DNA of 64,000 nucleotides from CAZYJR01 sp964647905 (GCA_964647905.1 CAZYJR010000002.1:124001-188000); one strand, 5' to 3'. Positions 43,784-53,529 are shown, numbered from the stretch's first letter. Made by a program: numbers and translations. The notes: generated from the sequence alone by a model not told the origin.

Positions 43784-44755
43784 ATGAGCGTAGACAACGA
43801 AATCCTTAAGGAGTTGTACCGCCGCATGCTTCTCGTGCGGTTCACGGAGGACGCCCACGCCAAGCTCCTCCAGGAGGGCAGGATCCAGTTGATGGGGCAC
43901 TTCGGCACAGGCCAGGAGGCGGTGGCCGTCGGAGTGACCGGGCCTCTTCGCAAAGAAGACATCCTGTTCGGGACCCACAGGGGTGTGGGGGAGTATATCG
44001 GAAAGGGGATGGACCCCAAAGACATCTGGCTGGAATACATGGGCAAGAAGGACGGCCCCTGCCGCGGCAAAGGGGGACTGCATCTCTGCGACAGAAAATC
44101 CAACATCCCCGGCCTTGTTGCCAGTCTGGGCTCGGATTTTTCATACGCCGTGGGAACGGCCCTCGCCTCCAAGATGCAAAAGACCCCCCAGGTCACCCTG
44201 TACTTCGTGGGCGAGGGGACCTGCAACCAGGCGGACGCACATCCTTCCATGTGCATGGCCGCCCTCTGGGGGCTCCCGGTGGTGTTTGCGGTGTGCACCA
44301 ATCAGTTCTGCGAGCTCTCCTATATGTCCGATCACTACCCCACGAAGGACGTGGCACCCAGGGCCGCGGCCTATGACATCCCGTTCAACATAGTGGACGG
44401 GCAGGACGTCGAGACCGCTTACGAGGCCACCCTCACAGCCGTGGAGCACGCCCGCGGGGGCAACGGCCCCTACCTGGTGGAGTACAAGACCTACCGCATG
44501 GCCACTCATTTCTCCGGTGACCCCGGGACCTACGTGAACAGGGAGGAGCTCGAGGAGTGGAGGAATAGGGACCCCATAGATCTGTGCAGGGAAAAGATCC
44601 TGGAGCGGGGGGTCATGTCCGGAGAAGAGGATGAGGGCCTGAGGGAGCAGGTCTGGGCCGAGGTGGACGCGGCCGTTGAGGCGGCCGTTGCATCCCCGGA
44701 CCCCACGGTGGAAGACCTGTTTACGGATGTCTATTCCGGAGAGGGGGTGATGTAA
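43784..44755 (+). CDS. pdhA: 2-oxoacid dehydrogenase E1 alpha subunit
   Basis: 323 residues of the pyruvate/acetoin dehydrogenase E1 alpha family. It starts ELYRRMLLVRFTED and has GHFGTGQEAVAVG and GVGEYIGKG. The thiamine-diphosphate loop is GEGTCNQADAHPSMCMAALWG near 144, where most relatives have GDGAxNxGxxHE; the metal Asp is replaced by Glu and the usual Asn-Asn end reads CTN. AAAGGAGGGGG precedes the ATG. It is the first gene of E1 alpha-E1 beta-E2-E3. The exact substrate, pyruvate, acetoin or another 2-oxoacid, cannot be fixed from sequence. Confidence 0.9.
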   Translation: MSVDNEILKELYRRMLLVRFTEDAHAKLLQEGRIQLMGHFGTGQEAVAVGVTGPLRKEDILFGTHRGVGEYIGKGMDPKDIWLEYMGKKDGPCRGKGGLHLCDRKSNIPGLVASLGSDFSYAVGTALASKMQKTPQVTLYFVGEGTCNQADAHPSMCMAALWGLPVVFAVCTNQFCELSYMSDHYPTKDVAPRAAAYDIPFNIVDGQDVETAYEATLTAVEHARGGNGPYLVEYKTYRMATHFSGDPGTYVNREELEEWRNRDPIDLCREKILERGVMSGEEDEGLREQVWAEVDAAVEAAVASPDPTVEDLFTDVYSGEGVM

Positions 44756-45729
44756 TGGGCAGGACCATAACGTTTTCCCAGGCCCTTAATGAGGCCATGG
44801 CTGAAGAGATGAGGCGGGATCCCCATGTCTTTGTCATGGGAGAAGACGTCCGTGTAAGTGCTTTCGGGCAGACCGCCGGGCTTGTGGATGAATTTGGTGA
44901 AGAGCGCGTCCTCAATACGCCGATCGCCGAAAACGCTATAACCGGAGCTGCGATGGGTGCTGCCATGAACGGAATGCGGCCCGTCCTGGAGCTCATGTTC
45001 ATGGATTTCACCATGCTGGCAATGGACCAGCTCTGCAACAACCTCGGCCAGTGGCGTTATGTCACCGGCGGGCAGTACAACATCCCTTTCACCATCCGGA
45101 CCGCTTGCGGCGGCGGGATGAGGATGGGATACGGGCATTCGCAGTGCCTTCAGTCCCAGTTGATCCAGGCCCCTGGTCTTATCATCGTGGAGCCCTCCAC
45201 CCCTTACGATGCAAAAGGCCTTCTAAAAGCTGCCATAAGAAGCGACGACCCTGTGATCGTGGTGGAATCCAAGAAGCTCATATTCGGCGGGGTCGAAGGA
45301 GAGGTGCCTGAAGAGGAGTACACCCTTCCTTTCGGCGAGGCCGTGATTCGAAAAGAAGGAAAGGACGCCACCGTGGTCGCCGTGGGCTTCATGTGCTACG
45401 AGGCTCTGGGCGCGGCCCGGGAACTGGCTGAGGACGGGGTGGACATCGAGGTGATCGATCTCAGGTCCATCGTTCCAATGGACAAGGAGACGGTTTTCGG
45501 GTCCGTGGAGAAGACCGGACGCCTGATCACCGTGGAAGAGGGGCGGATACGCGGCGGGCTGGGGGCGGAGATCAGCGCCCTTGCCGCGAGCGAATACTTC
45601 GGCCTCTTGAAGGCCCCGGTCCAGCGGGTGGCCGCCCCCATGGTGCCGATTGCGGGAAGCCCGGTCTTGGAGGACCTCTACCTGCCGAACAAGGATTCCA
45701 TTGTGCGGGCCGTAAAGCGCACCCTGTAA
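44755..45729 (+). CDS. pdhB: 2-oxoacid dehydrogenase E1 beta subunit
   Basis: 324 residues. The thiamine-binding signatures are VFVMGEDVR near 25, NTPIAENAITGAAMGAAM near 60, the active His in GYGHSQ near 125 and the C-terminal IDLRSIVPMDKETV. It forms the decarboxylating component with the preceding subunit. Its ATG overlaps the stop of the alpha gene by one base (TAATG), so they are translationally coupled. Confidence 0.95.
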   Translation: MGRTITFSQALNEAMAEEMRRDPHVFVMGEDVRVSAFGQTAGLVDEFGEERVLNTPIAENAITGAAMGAAMNGMRPVLELMFMDFTMLAMDQLCNNLGQWRYVTGGQYNIPFTIRTACGGGMRMGYGHSQCLQSQLIQAPGLIIVEPSTPYDAKGLLKAAIRSDDPVIVVESKKLIFGGVEGEVPEEEYTLPFGEAVIRKEGKDATVVAVGFMCYEALGAARELAEDGVDIEVIDLRSIVPMDKETVFGSVEKTGRLITVEEGRIRGGLGAEISALAASEYFGLLKAPVQRVAAPMVPIAGSPVLEDLYLPNKDSIVRAVKRTL

Positions 45730-45746
45730 GGAGGCAGGCTGCGGAG

Positions 45747-46871
45747 ATGACAGTCGAGATTCGAGTGCCGAAACTCGGCATGGTCCAGGCCGACATCACC
45801 GTGATCGAGCTCTCCAAGAGCGATGGAGACAGAGTCGAGCAGGATGAGAAAGTCGCGGTCATCGAGACGGCGAAAGTGGCCTATGACGTCCATGCCCCGG
45901 CCCCGGGCCTGATCTATTACCTGAAGCGGGTCAAAGACAAGGTGGCCGCCGGGGATCTCCTCGGGGTGGTGGCGGAGAGCAAGGAGGCCTTTGACGAGTT
46001 CAAGGCCCGGCAGGCCTCTGATGCCGCGGCCCCGGAACCCCGTTCTCCGGCACGAAAGAAAGAAGACGATTGGGGCGTGCGCCTCTCTTTTGAAGAAGAC
46101 GAACCCGAGCGCCCGGCCGAAGCCGCCCGCCTTGAACCTCCTACTCCGAAGCCCCCGGCGGTGGACCTCGAGGGCAGGCGGGTCCTCAAGCGCATCCCGT
46201 TCCTGGGGATGAGGCGCACCATAGCCGACAACCTGGTGGCCAGCCTCCAGACCGGGGCGCAGCTCACCATAGTCTCCAGGACCGACATGACCGAGCTGGA
46301 AGGGTTCCGCAGGGAGCTCGTCCTGGACTTTCCGGGATCCAAGATCACCTATGTGGACATGCTGGTCAAGATACTGGCCTTTTCGCTCCGGGAGCATCCC
46401 CTTTTGAACTCGGCCCTCGTCGGGGACGAGATCGTCTGCTGGGACGAGGTGCATATGGGTGTGGCCGTGGCCCTTGAGGAGGGCCTGGTGGTGCCGGTGG
46501 TGAGGAACGCGGACAAAAAGGGCCTCGCCGCGGTCAGCAGGGAGATCAAGACCCTCTCGATGAAGGCGAAAGACAAGGAGCTCCGCCCTGAAGACTATCA
46601 GGGCGGAACCTTCACCCTGACAAGCGGGGGCAGGGTGGAGACCGACATCATCACCCCCATTATCAACCCTCCCCAGAGCGCCATTCTTGCCCTGGGCAGG
46701 ATAGGACCCCAGCCTGCGGTGCACCAGGGAGAGGTATGCGTGAGGACCATGACCCATCTCTGTCTGACACACGACCACAGGATCGTCGACGGCGTGCCGG
46801 CCTCTCTCTTCCTGGGGAGGGTGAAGGAGATCATCGAGACCCCGGCCCATTTCAGAAGGGTGCTCAGATAG
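45747..46871 (+). CDS. pdhC: 2-oxoacid dehydrogenase E2, dihydrolipoyl acyltransferase
   Basis: 374 residues. A lipoyl domain covers 1-77, with the modified Lys in VIETAKVAYDV near 43. A Pro/Ala/Glu-rich linker follows, containing the DDWGVRLSFEEDEPE stretch. No clear peripheral-subunit-binding domain is seen before the catalytic part (about 145-374). The catalytic HDHRIVDG is near 350 and the fold begins IPFLGMRRTIADNL. It moves the acyl group from lipoyl to CoA. It is unusually short for E2 (often 400 or more), mainly because of the missing binding domain. Confidence 0.88.
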   Translation: MTVEIRVPKLGMVQADITVIELSKSDGDRVEQDEKVAVIETAKVAYDVHAPAPGLIYYLKRVKDKVAAGDLLGVVAESKEAFDEFKARQASDAAAPEPRSPARKKEDDWGVRLSFEEDEPERPAEAARLEPPTPKPPAVDLEGRRVLKRIPFLGMRRTIADNLVASLQTGAQLTIVSRTDMTELEGFRRELVLDFPGSKITYVDMLVKILAFSLREHPLLNSALVGDEIVCWDEVHMGVAVALEEGLVVPVVRNADKKGLAAVSREIKTLSMKAKDKELRPEDYQGGTFTLTSGGRVETDIITPIINPPQSAILALGRIGPQPAVHQGEVCVRTMTHLCLTHDHRIVDGVPASLFLGRVKEIIETPAHFRRVLR

Positions 46872-46934
46872 GAATGCCGCGGCCCGGGGCATGGAAATAC
46901 CGGCGCAGCTTGAAAATCGGGAGAAAGCGGTTTC

Positions 46935-48341
46935 ATGAAGACCAAAGAATGCGATCTGCTGGTGATCGGTGGTGGCCCGGGCGGTTACACCGCCGCCATG
47001 AGGGCGGCCCAGGGGGGGCTCAGGGTCCTCCTGGTCGAAAAGGGCCCGATGGGGGGCACATGCCTCAACCGCGGCTGCCTCCCCAGCAAGGCCCTGCTGG
47101 AAGACACGCTTCTAATCGATGCTGTGAGGCGTGCTACATTTCTCAAGGGAGACCTAAAGATCAACCGCGCCCGCATCCTCGAGAGAAAAGACGCCATTGT
47201 GGAGCTCTCCGTGGCCGGGATCACCCGGGCGGTCCTGGAAACGGGCGTGGAGATCGAAAGAGGGGCCGCCTCCTTCATATCGCCAGGGAGGATCGTGGTG
47301 GATCGCCGGGACGAGGAACCCCTGGAGGTCGAGGCGGCCCGCGTGGTCATAGCCACCGGCTCGAGACCGGAATACGGTCCGGGCCTGAGCGTGGACAGGG
47401 ATCGGATCCTGGACACGGACGCCGCCCTCGCGCTCGAGACCATACCGCGCTCCATGGCCGTGGTGGGCGCGGGCAACCTGGGCGTGGAGTTCGCATCCAT
47501 CTATGCAAACCTGGGGGTCCGCGTTACTCTGATAGAAAAGGAGAAGCGGATCCTCCCACGGGAGCACCGCTGGATTTCGGGCCGCTACAGGCAGGCGCTG
47601 GGGCTCAAGGGGATCCAGGTCATGACCCGGACCGAGGCCGCCTCGGCCGATCCGGTGGGTGGAGGAGGCGTTCGTCTCTCATTGACCCGGGACGACGGCG
47701 AGCCGGAGACGCTGGACGTCGATCGGGTCCTCTTGACCGGCTCCCGCAGGCCGTGCTTCGAAGGGCTGGATCTGGAGAAGGCCGGCCTGGAGACGCAAGG
47801 AGGCTTTCTCTGGCACGGAAGGAATATGGAGACCGGGCAGCCGGGGGTCTATGTAATCGGGGATGCAGCAGGCCCGCCCTACCTGGCCCACAAGGCCATA
47901 GCCCAGGCCGCGGCGGTAGTGGACGCCGTCCTCGGCAATGACGCCCCGAAAGCCCCTCCGGTGATCGCCAACTGCATCTACGGCGACCCCGAGGTGGGGT
48001 CCGTGGGCATGACCGACTATGATGCCAAGAAGGCCGGCCACCGGGTCCGGCTGGGAGAGTTCTACTTCGCCCGCAATGGACGCGCGGCGGGCATGGGAAA
48101 GGAGGACGGCCTCGTTCTCATCCCGGTCGACGGGGAGTCCGGGAAGATCCTCGGTATGCACATCATGGGGCCTTCGGCCACGGAGCTCATCTCCCTGGGG
48201 GTCATGGCCCTTCAAAACGAGCTCACCATCCAGGACCTCGAGCAAACCATGCTGCCGCACATGACCCTCTCGGAGTCGATATACGAGGCCGTAGCCGGGC
48301 TCCGGCCCGGCTACACCGCGGTCCCGGAAAGATCGTCCTGA
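46935..48341 (+). CDS. lpdA: Dihydrolipoyl dehydrogenase (E3)
   Basis: 468 residues. The FAD motif GGGPGGYTAAMRAAQ is near 11-25, the redox disulfide GTCLNRGCLPSKALL at about 40-54 and the NAD motif VVGAGNLGVEFASIYANLG near 176. The catalytic His-Glu appears in MLPHMTLSESIYEAV at the C-terminus. It re-oxidises the lipoyl group with NAD. It ends the operon with the other three components and converges with the DUF3795 gene; the 94 bases between the two stops hold nothing I can identify. Confidence 0.93.
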   Translation: MKTKECDLLVIGGGPGGYTAAMRAAQGGLRVLLVEKGPMGGTCLNRGCLPSKALLEDTLLIDAVRRATFLKGDLKINRARILERKDAIVELSVAGITRAVLETGVEIERGAASFISPGRIVVDRRDEEPLEVEAARVVIATGSRPEYGPGLSVDRDRILDTDAALALETIPRSMAVVGAGNLGVEFASIYANLGVRVTLIEKEKRILPREHRWISGRYRQALGLKGIQVMTRTEAASADPVGGGGVRLSLTRDDGEPETLDVDRVLLTGSRRPCFEGLDLEKAGLETQGGFLWHGRNMETGQPGVYVIGDAAGPPYLAHKAIAQAAAVVDAVLGNDAPKAPPVIANCIYGDPEVGSVGMTDYDAKKAGHRVRLGEFYFARNGRAAGMGKEDGLVLIPVDGESGKILGMHIMGPSATELISLGVMALQNELTIQDLEQTMLPHMTLSESIYEAVAGLRPGYTAVPERSS

Positions 48342-48435
48342 ATCGCATCTTGACCTCCTTGTGGATGAGTTGCGATATGATTCCCCATCGTATCTCATTC
48401 GAATGGGAAACAAGGCGGGCCGCCGGTTCAATCGG

Positions 48436-48927
48436 TCAATCAAGATCCACCGCCGTCCTGCACCGGTTGCACCTCTCGGCGCCTCGGAAGAGCTTGTTGC
48501 CGCACGTCGGGCAGACATACCGGGCCTCCTCGTCCTCCATCCATTTTTGGGTGCCCACTCGGCGCCGGTACGGGATGGCTCGCAGGATGACCTTTTTCCC
48601 TATGGTCATGGGGAACTCCTCAATGTGGGTGCAGGGGAATTCGTCGCACTGGTGGCAGCCCTCATAGCCCCTTTCCTTGACGCAGGCCCGGATGTCGCAC
48701 TGGAAGCAGTGCATGAAGGGGTTCTCCGACAGGCAGCCCCCGCATTTGATGTCATTTGCGGTCAGGTTTTCGGCCCCCGGCAGCGCGCCCTTGCCTGGGA
48801 CATTTCCCTTATACAGGTTCACCAGACGGTCTTTCAGCTTTTCGCTGTTGTCCCGGCCTGCGATGTGGATGGCGCATACTCCGCAGTAAAGCCCGCAGGG
48901 TGCCGCAAAATCAGGATTTATCCGCAT
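48436..48927 (-). CDS. DUF3795 family cysteine-rich protein
   Basis: 163 residues. It starts CGLYCGVCAIH (near residue 11) and has KCGGC near 62, CFQCDIRACVKERGYEGCHQCDEFPC near 73-98 and a C-terminal zinc ribbon CPTCGNKLFRGAERCNRC. This is the DUF3795 pattern, found in many anaerobes and presumed to bind metal; the function is unknown. GGAAGGAG precedes the ATG at 48927. The long upstream open frame (to 49128) is not supported. Confidence 0.8.
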   Translation of the reverse strand: MRINPDFAAPCGLYCGVCAIHIAGRDNSEKLKDRLVNLYKGNVPGKGALPGAENLTANDIKCGGCLSENPFMHCFQCDIRACVKERGYEGCHQCDEFPCTHIEEFPMTIGKKVILRAIPYRRRVGTQKWMEDEEARYVCPTCGNKLFRGAERCNRCRTAVDLD

Positions 48928-49023
48928 TCTTCTCTCCTTCCTTTCGGTCCCGGCCTGAATGCTGGGATGCAGCCGGCCGGGAGCTGGTTGATGAATCAAG
49001 CCCAATCCGGGTGTTGATGCCCA

Positions 49024-49053
49024 TTGACCGGCTCGCCCCCCCTTGCTGATAAT
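49024..49053 (+). promoter_or_regulatory. Candidate sigma-70 promoter of the sigma-factor gene
   Basis: TTGACC at 49024-49029, an 18-base spacer, then GATAAT at 49048-49053; each hexamer has five of six matches. The divergent gap 48928-49260 contains this element and otherwise nothing I can identify. The leader to the ATG at 49261 would be about 200 bases. Confidence 0.45.
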
Positions 49054-49260
49054 GACCCGAGAGCGACGGGATTGTGACTGCCCGCAGGCGGATTTTTCCT
49101 GTCCTCCAAAGAGAAATCCTCTTCTCAAATCCCGGTCACAAACGCATGGTTTCGGAGTCTACTTATGGAGAGGCCCCGAGGGATCCAGGGCGATTGGACT
49201 GTCGGATTCAAAGGCGATAGACTGGAGGGCCGGAATCGCCCGGCTCAAGGGAGCGTTGAC

Positions 49261-50136
49261 ATGAACGAAACAGGCACTAACGAGCGGCCCGTGGAGGAAT
49301 TGGTGATCGAGGCGGTGGAAGGCTCCCGCTCCGCCCTAGAGGAGATCGTGCTCCGCATACAGGACAGGATATACCACCTGGCCCTGCGCATGCTGTCCCA
49401 CCCGGAGGACGCCCGGGACGCATCCCAGGAGATATTGATCAAGGTCATTACGAATCTGAAAGGCTTCCGGCGCGAGGGCCCCTTTGCCGCGTGGGTCTTC
49501 CGCATAGCGGCCAACCACCTGAACACGTTTCGCAGGAGCCGGATGGAGCGATTCGAGATGGACTGGGACAGGGCCCGGGAACTGGTGGACCAGGCAGAGG
49601 CCGGAGGCTGGCTGTCCGACCCGCCTGCGGCCCCTGACAAGGTCCTGGAGGTCGAGACACGGCTTCGATGCACCCAGGCCCTGCTCACGGCAATGGACCG
49701 GCCCCACCGGCTGGCCTTCATCCTGGGCGTGGTCATGGATATCTCCAGCCGTGACGGGGCGTACATCCTGGAGATCAGTCCGGCCGCCTTCCGAAAGCGC
49801 ATGTCACGGGCACGCTCCAAGCTGAAGGAGTTCCTGGCCGGGAACTGCGGGCTGTTCGACCCATCCAACCGCTGCTCCTGCCCAGGCGTTCTGGCCAACC
49901 ATCTCCAGAACCGCTGGGTATCGCCGGAAAGACCGGTGTTCATGAAAGACGGGTTCCGGACGAAGTCCAATGAGGAGCTGGCAGAGTACCTGAGGGAACT
50001 GGACGAACTCAGCCGCATATCGACTTTGCTCAAGGCCTACCCGGAAAGTCCTTGTCCTCCGGATATTTCCCATGAAATCAAGAAGATCATAGACCAGGAA
50101 ACCTACCGCGTGCTGGCCGAGCAGTCCGTCCACTAG
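49261..50136 (+). CDS. ECF-type RNA polymerase sigma factor with extended C-terminus
   Basis: 291 residues. Region 2 is seen in IYHLALRMLSHPEDARDASQEILIKVITNLKGF and AAWVFRIAANHLNTFRR. Region 4 has ILEISPAAFRKRMSRARSKLKEF. A Cys-containing segment CGLFDPSNRCSC follows near 202-213, then about 75 more residues unlike a standard ECF sigma. It redirects RNA polymerase. The regulating anti-sigma gene is not adjacent. The start ATG at 49261 is preceded by AAGGGAG at a distance; an upstream ATG (49165) is less likely. Confidence 0.82.
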   Translation: MNETGTNERPVEELVIEAVEGSRSALEEIVLRIQDRIYHLALRMLSHPEDARDASQEILIKVITNLKGFRREGPFAAWVFRIAANHLNTFRRSRMERFEMDWDRARELVDQAEAGGWLSDPPAAPDKVLEVETRLRCTQALLTAMDRPHRLAFILGVVMDISSRDGAYILEISPAAFRKRMSRARSKLKEFLAGNCGLFDPSNRCSCPGVLANHLQNRWVSPERPVFMKDGFRTKSNEELAEYLRELDELSRISTLLKAYPESPCPPDISHEIKKIIDQETYRVLAEQSVH

Positions 50137-50478
50137 TGGCCGTTTTTCGGTCGCGGCCGGCCCCTCATTCGCTGAACGAATCCCGCCCAGGTGAAAGACG
50201 GCCCTGATACCGGTGCACCTTGACGGGCGCTTGTCTTCGTGGAAAGGAGTCGGTCTCTGAAAACCCCTCCTTTGTTCGAGCCGTAAGGGCCGAGTTCGCC
50301 GAATACGCCGAACAGGGCTTTCTTCGCGCCCCCGGCCTTCCCCCTCCAGGATATCGCGTCGTACACCGCTGGTAGCCTCACCCCGGAAAATCGGGCTTGC
50401 CCTTTCGAACCCCGAGGCGATAAACAGCAAGGAAGCCGAATAGCGGCGCGCTTCCACAGGAAGAACCGAGGCTCCACC
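50137..50478. other. 342-base gap without a clear gene
   Basis: Contains an inverted repeat AAAGGAG/CTCCTTT with a 17-base loop near 50231-50261. A minus-strand open frame of 115 codons spans the gap (50133-50480), but it has no ribosome site, is very Arg/Gly/Pro-rich and overlaps the MFS start. I regard the region as non-coding, with at most regulatory or old repeat sequence. Confidence 0.4.
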
Positions 50479-51663
50479 ATGGCAAAGAGCGGCGATCATA
50501 GCTTCACCGCCGGCGGAGGCGGTTTTCAGACTGCTCGGGTGATCTCTGTCGCCTTCGCCCATTTTGTTCACGATATCTATACCAGTTTCCTGCCGCCTCT
50601 ATTGCCGTTGATCATCCAAAAATTGGGGCTCTCCATGGCTCGGGCGGGCCTGCTGTACACGGTCCTTCAGTTGCCGTCGTTGCTCAATCCTTTCCTCGGG
50701 GTTCTGGCCGACCGGGTCAGTATCCGCTATTTCGTGATCTTCGCCCCATTGATTACGGCGATGGTGATGAGCCTCATCGGCTTTGCACCTTCCTACGGAG
50801 TCTTGATTGTGCTCCTTTTGACCGCCGGTATCAGCGCATCCCTTTTTCACGTGCCGGCCCCGGTCATGATCAAGAGGCTTTCCGGCCGGCGGGTCGGCTT
50901 GGGCATGAGTTTTTTCATGACCGGAGGCGAGCTTTCCCGGACAGTGGCGCCGCTGCTGGCAGTGGGTGCAATTTCACTTTGGGGCTTGGAAGGATTTTAT
51001 AAGGTGGTTTTTGCCGGTGTTCTCGCCACTGGTTGGCTGCTGATCAAGGTCCGCGATATTCCGGCGCCTGTGGAAGCGCCTGCACTCAGATCCTTGTCCG
51101 GCACCTGGAAGCAGATGCGCGGCCTGCTCCTGCCGTTGATCGGGATATTGTGCGCACGAGCGTTCATGCACGGCTCCTTGGCCGCTTTTCTTCCCACCTT
51201 CTTGGAGCAAACCTCCGGAAGCCTATGGCTGGGAGGGCTGGGACTGACCATCCTTGAAGGCAGCGGCGTAGCCGGCATCTTGCTCTCCGGGCCGATGAGC
51301 GATCGATTCGGACGGCGGCGGCTCTTGTTCCATGCGTTGATTGTGGCACCGATAGTGTTGTTTTTGTTTTTGTTCTTCGAGGGGCCGGTCCGTTTCCTGT
51401 TTTTGGCTTTGACAGGGCTTACCGTTTTCTCCACCACGCCGGTCATGTTGGCCATGGTCCAGGAGCATGCGGCCGAGGCGAGCCCGGCTGCGGCCAATGG
51501 GCTATTTATGATGTTCTCCTTCTTGGCCCGGTCCGGAGTGGTGATTCTGGTTGGATGGTTGGCCGACTTGTTCGGTTTGGAGGCGGCTTATATCATCGCC
51601 GCCACAGCCGGGCTGACGGCCATTCCGCTGATTCGCTTCCTGCCCCCGACACCCAAACATTGA
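50479..51663 (+). CDS. MFS transporter, fosmidomycin-resistance type
   Basis: 394 residues with about 12 membrane helices. It opens with AHFVHDIYTSFLPPLLPLIIQKLGLS, typical of the Fsr (fosmidomycin-resistance-like) branch, and has the conserved GVLADR loop between helices 2 and 3. Helices 7-12 include SDRFGRRRLL. It is expected to export drugs or metabolites with proton exchange; the substrate is not known. It is convergent with the YbaK-type gene, with 40 bases between the stops. Confidence 0.85.
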   Translation: MAKSGDHSFTAGGGGFQTARVISVAFAHFVHDIYTSFLPPLLPLIIQKLGLSMARAGLLYTVLQLPSLLNPFLGVLADRVSIRYFVIFAPLITAMVMSLIGFAPSYGVLIVLLLTAGISASLFHVPAPVMIKRLSGRRVGLGMSFFMTGGELSRTVAPLLAVGAISLWGLEGFYKVVFAGVLATGWLLIKVRDIPAPVEAPALRSLSGTWKQMRGLLLPLIGILCARAFMHGSLAAFLPTFLEQTSGSLWLGGLGLTILEGSGVAGILLSGPMSDRFGRRRLLFHALIVAPIVLFLFLFFEGPVRFLFLALTGLTVFSTTPVMLAMVQEHAAEASPAAANGLFMMFSFLARSGVVILVGWLADLFGLEAAYIIAATAGLTAIPLIRFLPPTPKH

Positions 51664-51703
51664 CGTCAATCCATCCTTGATATACTCACCCGATCTTGGG
51701 CCG

Positions 51704-52192
51704 TCACGCTTTGGCCACATCCGCGACGCTTCCCCCGGTGATTCGGACCAGGGTCTCATACGGGATCGCGAAAATGGAGTTTTCCGAGCCCGCCGCCGCA
51801 TAGACGATCTCAAATCGTGCCAGTGTCTCATCGATCACCACCGGAAGACTCGTCCGGTGCCCCACAGGCGGCACTCCTCCTGGTGCATAGCCCGTCTCGG
51901 CGATGGTCGTTTCCGCATCGGCTATCTTGACCTTTTTCCGGCCCACACCGTAAAGGGTCCCGAGCTTCCGATCATCCACGCGCCTATCCCCCGCTGCGAG
52001 CACAATCACCGGCCGGCCCCCGATCACAAAACAGAGGCTCTTTACGATACTCCCCAACTCCGTACCGATCGCCTCCGCCGCCTGCGCCGCCGTGGCGGTG
52101 GACCCGTCAAAGGTCATGACCCTGACCTCCAGGCCTAGCATCTCCAGAGCGGTCTCGACATCCTCCGAACCAAGCAGGTTACTTGTTGCCAT
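51704..52192 (-). CDS. YbaK/EbsC-type aminoacyl-tRNA deacylase
   Basis: 162 residues. The YbaK domain is seen in FDGSTATAAQAAEAIGTELGSIVKSLCFVIGG (about 26-57), VLAAGDRRVDDRKL and the GYAPGGVPPVGH segment near 108-119. Family members remove wrongly attached amino acids from tRNA (for example Ala- or Cys-tRNA-Pro); which one is not certain. The ATG at 52192 has AGGAAGGA upstream; a longer frame exists but has no support. Confidence 0.87.
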   Translation of the reverse strand: MATSNLLGSEDVETALEMLGLEVRVMTFDGSTATAAQAAEAIGTELGSIVKSLCFVIGGRPVIVLAAGDRRVDDRKLGTLYGVGRKKVKIADAETTIAETGYAPGGVPPVGHRTSLPVVIDETLARFEIVYAAAGSENSIFAIPYETLVRITGGSVADVAKA

Positions 52193-52320
52193 ACCGATCC
52201 TTCCTACCCATATTCTACAGAAATGAGGCCAAGTTCGGCCCGGCTGCCGGATGATACCACGCCCCTGCCGTTGCCTACAACGGCTCTTGTCAACCACAAT
52301 CTCTTTCTTGATGGTCTTAT

Positions 52321-52569
52321 TCAGGCTAAGCCCATAATTTTTCGCCTTTGCCCCTGTTCTTGATTTATCCGGGAAGTTTCCGGTAGCTGGTCCAGGGGCT
52401 CAGGAGTTGTCGAGGACTTCATCCTCAGGATCGCCGCCAGGGAGATAAAGTCCTCAAGCTCGGCCGCTGCTTTGAGAGGGGAGACCAGCTTGGCCTTGTC
52501 CCGGGGAAGAATCAGGAAGTCGCCCGAACCCGGCCATGCGAATCTCGTGAATGGACTGGCACACGGCAC
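52321..52569 (-). other. Uncertain open frame of 82 codons next to mobile-element debris
   Basis: A minus-strand frame with acceptable composition contains KLVSPLKAAAELEDFISLAA, followed by ILRMKSSTTPEPLDQLP. I cannot assign a family, and no ribosome site is evident. It lies between the deacylase gene and the broken DUF1670 gene, so it may be a fragment of a lost gene. Confidence 0.25.
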
Positions 52570-52686
52570 GCACCACCCCCGGCCGGGGAACCCCGTGCAC
52601 CTCCTGCGCCCCGATCACCCGAAGGGCCCCTCCCCGGAAAGCGCCGGGACCTCCAAAAGACTACGCTCCACCACTAGCAACTGCTC

Positions 52687-53317
52687 GTGGGTGTCGATCC
52701 GCAGCAGGCCGCGCACGGCCATGGAGGGGAAGGCCCGTTCCGAGGCATGGGCGGTCACTTGACCGGGAAGATGCTGGTGGAAAACGTCCAGGAGCTGGTG
52801 GAGGCGTTTTATCCGCCCAACACCCGCCTGCGCATGGGCCAGATCATGTGGCCCGCCGTGGACGAAAACGAAAAGACCTCCTATGGCAAGTCCATTGAGA
52901 AGACCAAACTCAAACCCGTCTTCGTGGACATGATCACCCCGGAGAGTATCGAGGCCGTCCTCCAGGGAGCAAAGACCAAAAACATTCGCCAGTCGGCCAC
53001 GGTCCGGTTGTTCAAGCAGGCCAAACAGCAAGGAGGCGTCCTGACCGGTGTCGACGTCGCCTCCATGATGCGCCTGCACCCCAACACGATCTCCAAGTAT
53101 GTCAGACAGTGGGAGAAGGACCACCAGGAGACCGTCCCTCGACGAGGCACCATCCATGACATGGGCCGGTCCATCACCCCCAAGAAACAGATCTGCTACA
53201 AAGTCGTCGTCCAGGGAAAATCTATTTCGACCCCTGCCCGTGAAACCGGGTACTCCCCGGGGGCCATCAACACGGTACGTCAAGGACTACAAGAGAATCC
53301 TTGCCCGCGCCCTGTGA
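52687..53317 (+). pseudogene. Broken DUF1670 gene
   Basis: Homology to DUF1670 begins near LTGKMLVENVQELVEAFYPP and runs through LRMGQIMWPAVDENEKTSYG, GVLTGVDVASMMRLHPNTIS and RRGTIHDMGRSITPKKQICY to ETGYSPGAI. At about 53270 the frame shifts: the expected continuation RYVKDYKRIL is found in another frame, ending at 53317. An in-frame TAG also precedes the preserved part at 52675-52677. The gene is therefore interrupted twice. DUF1670 proteins occur in many near-identical copies in anaerobic genomes and appear to be mobile; their function is unknown. Confidence 0.65.
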
Positions 53318-53529
53318 AACTGTGGGCGATGGGCGGAGATGCCCCCGGCGGGGGCTCCGGGCAAGGATGCTTGTGTCTCATCGGGACGCCTGCCAAATTC
53401 CACTTTGAACGTCGAAGAGGCATCATACTGTTCCAATCTGATCATCTCCTCACCCCCGATAATCGGCCGCTGAGTAATTCTAGCCTTGTATCGGGCTCCT
53501 GTGAGGTGGGTCAATTTTAGGTTAGCGAA

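Noticed and set aside
50133..50480. A 115-codon minus-strand frame between the sigma factor and the MFS gene
   Set aside because: No ribosome site, biased composition, and overlap with the neighbouring gene start.
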